The notes under the pieces were generated by a model that worked only from the letters and a program-made list of their open reading frames with translations, was not told the origin of the DNA and made no database searches. Source: Bryobacterales bacterium (GTDB lineage: Bacteria > Acidobacteriota > Terriglobia > Bryobacterales > Bryobacteraceae). Taken from it: 51,040 bases of DNA. The DNA lies in contig JADZAF010000192.1 of the NCBI GenBank assembly GCA_020852755.1, positions 1 through 51,040 on the forward strand, given 5' to 3'. Both the position numbers and the translations under genes were made by a program. Below are positions 48,540-51,040 of this stretch, one piece after another; positions within the stretch are counted from its first letter, which is position 1, and the number at the start of each line of letters is the position of its first letter.

Positions 48540-50426
48540 CTACCTCTGGTTCCGGCCGAACCAGCCCCGCTCCCACGGGTGCGCCAGCGTGGGCGGATTC
48601 CTGTAACGGGTCATCTTGAAGACCATCTGCGAACCCGCGCCGGGTTCCAGCCGCACGGTCAGAAGCGGGCCGCCGACCGGTGTGGTCCGGCCTCCGGCGG
48701 TGACTGAATCGAACTGGTGCTCGCCGTAGCCGCCGGCCTGCACCACCACGGTTCGCGGCTCCACCGGGTTCACGTTCACCAGGGTGAGGGTGGCCGAATC
48801 CGGTCCCAGTCTTTCTACCAGCGCCCCCACGTCCTCGGGCAGCCCCGCACGGCGTTCTTCCGGGTTGAAGTAACGGAAACGGCTGTGCAGCGTCCAGATC
48901 CGGCCGCCGGCGAAGTAGCCGCCGAGCGTCAGGTTGACCAGGGCGTTGGTAGCCGGGGGATTGAGATCGAGCAGGTAATCCGCCAGGCGCGTGTCGGCGC
49001 TGGTGGCGTCTCCGCGGATCTGCGCCATCTGGCGGCGTACGCGCTGGAAGTCGGCCGCCAGGGCCTTCTCCGGATAGCCGGCCTCGCTGCCTTCCAGGAA
49101 GCCGATCCAGCCGCTCTTGGGAACCCGCTCCAGGTCCTTGGGGTCCATGGACCACAGATAGATCTCGGTCAGCCGGTCGATGTGCAGATTGGGCGTGTAG
49201 TTGTACCAGCTGGGCGGGCCGTTGTGCTTGTAGCCGCGCGGATCGCCGTAGTTCTGCGGCAGGAGGGTCCGGCCGTTGACCACCTTCTTCTGCGCGTAGA
49301 GGTTGTCCATCTGGCGCCGCAGTACGTTCACGTAGGCCTGATCGCCGGTGAGCAGCAGGGCGTTGCTGAAACCAGGCCACGTGCCGGCAGTGAAATAGTT
49401 ACGGTGGGCGATCTGCTCGAGTTCGCCGTCGAAGATGGTGAAATTCCATCCGTAGGTGCCTTTCCACCACTGCCCGTTGTATTCGCTGCCCGGCTTGCCG
49501 TCCAGCCCGATGGTGCTGGGCACGTTGCCGCCGCAGGCCTCGGCGCGTTGCTTCCAGGCGTCCACGTACTCGACCGCCCACTTCCGGTACTTCTCGTCGT
49601 TGGTGAGCATGAAGGCGTTGAGCGCCAGGTTGGTGGCGGCCAGGTTGAGAAACCCGTCACCGACGCTGTCCAGGTACTCGGTGCAGTGGGCCAGCATCTT
49701 CGGGTAGTAGGTCTTCATGTCGAGCAGCTTGCCCCGCCCGGCCGGGTTGTGGAGCAGGTGGAAACTGCCCGGGACCGGATCGCCCACCCAGTCATACAGC
49801 GTGGCCTTGCGCATCATCGGACCTTTGCTGCCGTTCCAGAAGCTCCTGATGATCTTGTTCACCGGGTCGTAATTGGGCGCTTCGGGGTCTTCGTTCATGT
49901 AGAGGCCGGCAAAACGCTTCATGCGCTCGCGGTACAACTCGTTGTCCGGGTCTGAAAGGCCCAGGAACATGAAGGCGCGCATGCCCTCGCCGGTGTGGAA
50001 CCAGTCGGACTGGGTGATGAACTCCTTGTAATAGGCGCCATTGGCGGCCAGGCCGGTGAGCCTGGTACGCAGTTCCCCGTATTGCTTCCAGTGGCCTTCC
50101 TGGGCTTTCTTATAGAGCTGGAGGACGGAATCCGAGCCGCCCAGGGCGTGCAGGAGGGTCCAGTTGTAGAAGGTCTCAATAGCGTCGTCCGGCCCGTCCA
50201 ACGTGCCCCAGCGGGGTGTGTGCAGCAGGTATCCGCGCTCGTCCAGATACTTTGCCGCGAAGCGCTCGCAGGCCAGGGAGTTGTGGCGCAGCAGTTCCCG
50301 TTCCATCAGGGCCCAGGCGGGCGGCGGCATGGGCGTGCTCACTACCACCGTCTGGGCCGCGGCCCGGCCGCCGGCCACCAGCACCATGAGAAGGAGGAGA
50401 AAAGACTTGAAGACCTGATTCGGCAT
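48540..50426 (-). CDS. Large exported protein of unknown function, alpha/alpha-toroid-like
   Basis: The 628-residue protein has a signal peptide (MPNQVFKSFLLLLMVLVAGGRAAAQ). The mature part is rich in aromatic residues, with helical segments such as FYNWTLLHALGGSD, YKEFITQSDWFHTGEGMRAFMFLG and LNLAATNLALNAFMLTNDEKYRKWAVEYVDAW, spaced like an (alpha/alpha)6 toroid of polysaccharide lyases or glycoside hydrolases. The C-terminal ~120 residues look all-beta (LVNVNPVEPRTVVVQAG). I cannot name catalytic residues or a family. TAATCT ends 7 nt before the ATG, with TTGCGC 16 nt further upstream as a possible -35, and no Shine-Dalgarno. It is flanked by an enoyl-CoA hydratase with no evident link. Confidence 0.78.
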   Translation of the reverse strand: MPNQVFKSFLLLLMVLVAGGRAAAQTVVVSTPMPPPAWALMERELLRHNSLACERFAAKYLDERGYLLHTPRWGTLDGPDDAIETFYNWTLLHALGGSDSVLQLYKKAQEGHWKQYGELRTRLTGLAANGAYYKEFITQSDWFHTGEGMRAFMFLGLSDPDNELYRERMKRFAGLYMNEDPEAPNYDPVNKIIRSFWNGSKGPMMRKATLYDWVGDPVPGSFHLLHNPAGRGKLLDMKTYYPKMLAHCTEYLDSVGDGFLNLAATNLALNAFMLTNDEKYRKWAVEYVDAWKQRAEACGGNVPSTIGLDGKPGSEYNGQWWKGTYGWNFTIFDGELEQIAHRNYFTAGTWPGFSNALLLTGDQAYVNVLRRQMDNLYAQKKVVNGRTLLPQNYGDPRGYKHNGPPSWYNYTPNLHIDRLTEIYLWSMDPKDLERVPKSGWIGFLEGSEAGYPEKALAADFQRVRRQMAQIRGDATSADTRLADYLLDLNPPATNALVNLTLGGYFAGGRIWTLHSRFRYFNPEERRAGLPEDVGALVERLGPDSATLTLVNVNPVEPRTVVVQAGGYGEHQFDSVTAGGRTTPVGGPLLTVRLEPGAGSQMVFKMTRYRNPPTLAHPWERGWFGRNQR

Positions 50427-50433
50427 ACGGACT

Positions 50434-50461
50434 AGATTACATCGCCGCAGCCGGAGCGCAA
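50434..50461 (-). promoter_or_regulatory. Candidate leaderless promoter (TTGCGC-16-TAATCT)
   Basis: TAATCT (50439-50434) ends 7 nt before ATG 50426 and TTGCGC (50461-50456) lies 16 bp further upstream. It is the best-formed of the nine leaderless candidates, although -35 similarity is only partial. Confidence 0.4.
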
Positions 50462-50468
50462 GGGGAGA

Positions 50469-51040
50469 TCAGCTTTCGAGCGAGGGCCATTTGGGCGCGC
50501 GCTTCTCCGCAAAAGCTCGCAGCCCCTCCCGGAAATCCGCGCCTTCGAACAACTCCTTCCGGAGGCGCCGGGCCAGTTGCGCGGCCTCCACGTCGCTTTC
50601 CTCCCTGGACAGGCTGACGAACTCGAGGCCCCGGGAGACCGCGGCGGGACTGCGGGCGGCGATGCCGGCGGCAAGCTGGGCGGCCATGTGCAGGTACTCG
50701 CCGTCGCCGGCCACCTGGTGGACCAGGCCGTACCGCAGGGCCTCGGCGGCGCCGAAGGTGCGGCCGGTGAGGCTCAGTTCCACGGCCCTGCGCTCGCCCA
50801 CGGCCCGGGCCACCGCGCGGAAAATCATGAATGGAAACAGGCCCACGCGAATCTCGGTGAGACCAAAGCCGGCGTCCTCGGAAGCCACCACCACATGAGC
50901 ATTGGCCGCCAGCCCCGTGCCCCCCGCCAGCGCCGCGCCGTGGACCGCCGCCACCACCGGCTTGCGCAGCCAGGCGCCCAGGGAGAAGAGCCGCGCGTGG
51001 ACCTCCGCCTGGCCGGCGTCCTCCGCCTCCAGGGCCTCGC
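50469..51040 (-). CDS. Enoyl-CoA hydratase/isomerase family protein (partial, 5' end outside window)
   Basis: Only the C-terminal ~190 residues are inside the window; the frame is open through 51038. The crotonase core is visible: KPVVAAVHGAALAGGTGLAA forms an oxyanion-hole segment, followed by DAGFGLTEIRVGLFPF, where Glu lies in the usual catalytic area, then the helical trimerisation part (GLVHQVAGDGEYL). The enzyme hydrates or isomerises an enoyl-CoA in fatty acid or amino acid breakdown; the substrate is not predictable. It ends 43 bp from the exported protein gene on the same strand. Confidence 0.85.
   Translation of the reverse strand, partial: EALEAEDAGQAEVHARLFSLGAWLRKPVVAAVHGAALAGGTGLAANAHVVVASEDAGFGLTEIRVGLFPFMIFRAVARAVGERRAVELSLTGRTFGAAEALRYGLVHQVAGDGEYLHMAAQLAAGIAARSPAAVSRGLEFVSLSREESDVEAAQLARRLRKELFEGADFREGLRAFAEKRAPKWPSLES

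Noticed and set aside
48364..49380. Upstream extension of the Solibacter-type protein frame
   Set aside because: It lies inside the downstream part of another minus-strand gene and shows no homology; a signal peptide begins exactly at ATG 48363.

Overview
The window looks like chromosomal DNA of an Acidobacteriota bacterium of the Bryobacterales / Candidatus Solibacter type. The base composition is GC-rich. Several protein families are hallmarks of that group: a VWFA-related acidobacterial protein (28883-29881), a protein ending in the Solibacter-type C-terminal domain (47023-48363), a TIGR02999-type ECF sigma factor overlapping a Ser/Thr kinase with a C-terminal beta-propeller (20725-24310), and two DUF1080 proteins. 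This placement is inferred from gene content; there is no rRNA, and I saw no tRNA.

Layout. 1-784: intergenic DNA with a decayed gene bracketed by inverted 7-bp repeat blocks. 785-3530 (minus): pgsA, hflX, hfq and a small unknown gene. 3699-5952 (plus): an exported amidohydrolase and a Tat-type TIM-barrel protein. 5955-9174 (minus): aspartate kinase, cytidylate kinase and a two-repeat secreted protein. 9501-12404: a thioredoxin-like ferredoxin, a zincin, a DUF1080 protein and a second Tat-type TIM-barrel protein. 12572-19539 (plus): a DUF2231-Rieske fusion, then a run of tightly packed genes (glycosyltransferase-methyltransferase fusion, unknown protein, quinone oxidoreductase, M24 peptidase, accB, accC). 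19534-24310: a diheme cytochrome c, then the sigma factor/kinase pair. 24317-28169: two tandem thymidylate-kinase-like genes (minus) diverging from a Ppx/GppA-HD gene and a CHAD domain split over two frames (plus). 28225-32947: an HhH-GPD glycosylase, the VWFA protein, a deacetylase-type amidohydrolase, a dTDP-4-dehydrorhamnose reductase and a second DUF1080 protein.

The most distinctive part is a minus-strand copper/silver island, 32969-46700. Read in transcription order it encodes a Crp/Fnr-type regulator, a small exported basic protein, a multicopper oxidase with three C-terminal Fn3 modules, an exported FKBP prolyl isomerase, a CusB-like adaptor with an N-terminal heavy-metal-binding motif and two C-terminal YHS domains, a CusA-like RND pump with the three substrate methionines, a Cys-rich exported protein, and an OprC/NosA-type TonB receptor with the CxxxM and HxM copper motifs. 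No CusC-type outer-membrane channel is present. The plausible division of labour is periplasmic Cu(I) oxidation (oxidase), periplasmic capture and pumping (YHS-CusB/CusA) and outer-membrane copper traffic (receptor), with the Cys-rich protein as a possible new metal-handling part. 47023-51040 holds a Reeler-like/Solibacter-type exported protein, a large exported protein of unknown function and a truncated enoyl-CoA hydratase.

Two translation-initiation styles recur. Genes inside operons have strong Shine-Dalgarno sequences and often overlap by about 4 nt (ATGA, GTGA, TTGA). Nine genes that start transcription units have no Shine-Dalgarno but a TANNNT hexamer ending 6-9 nt before the start codon, which suggests leaderless mRNAs.
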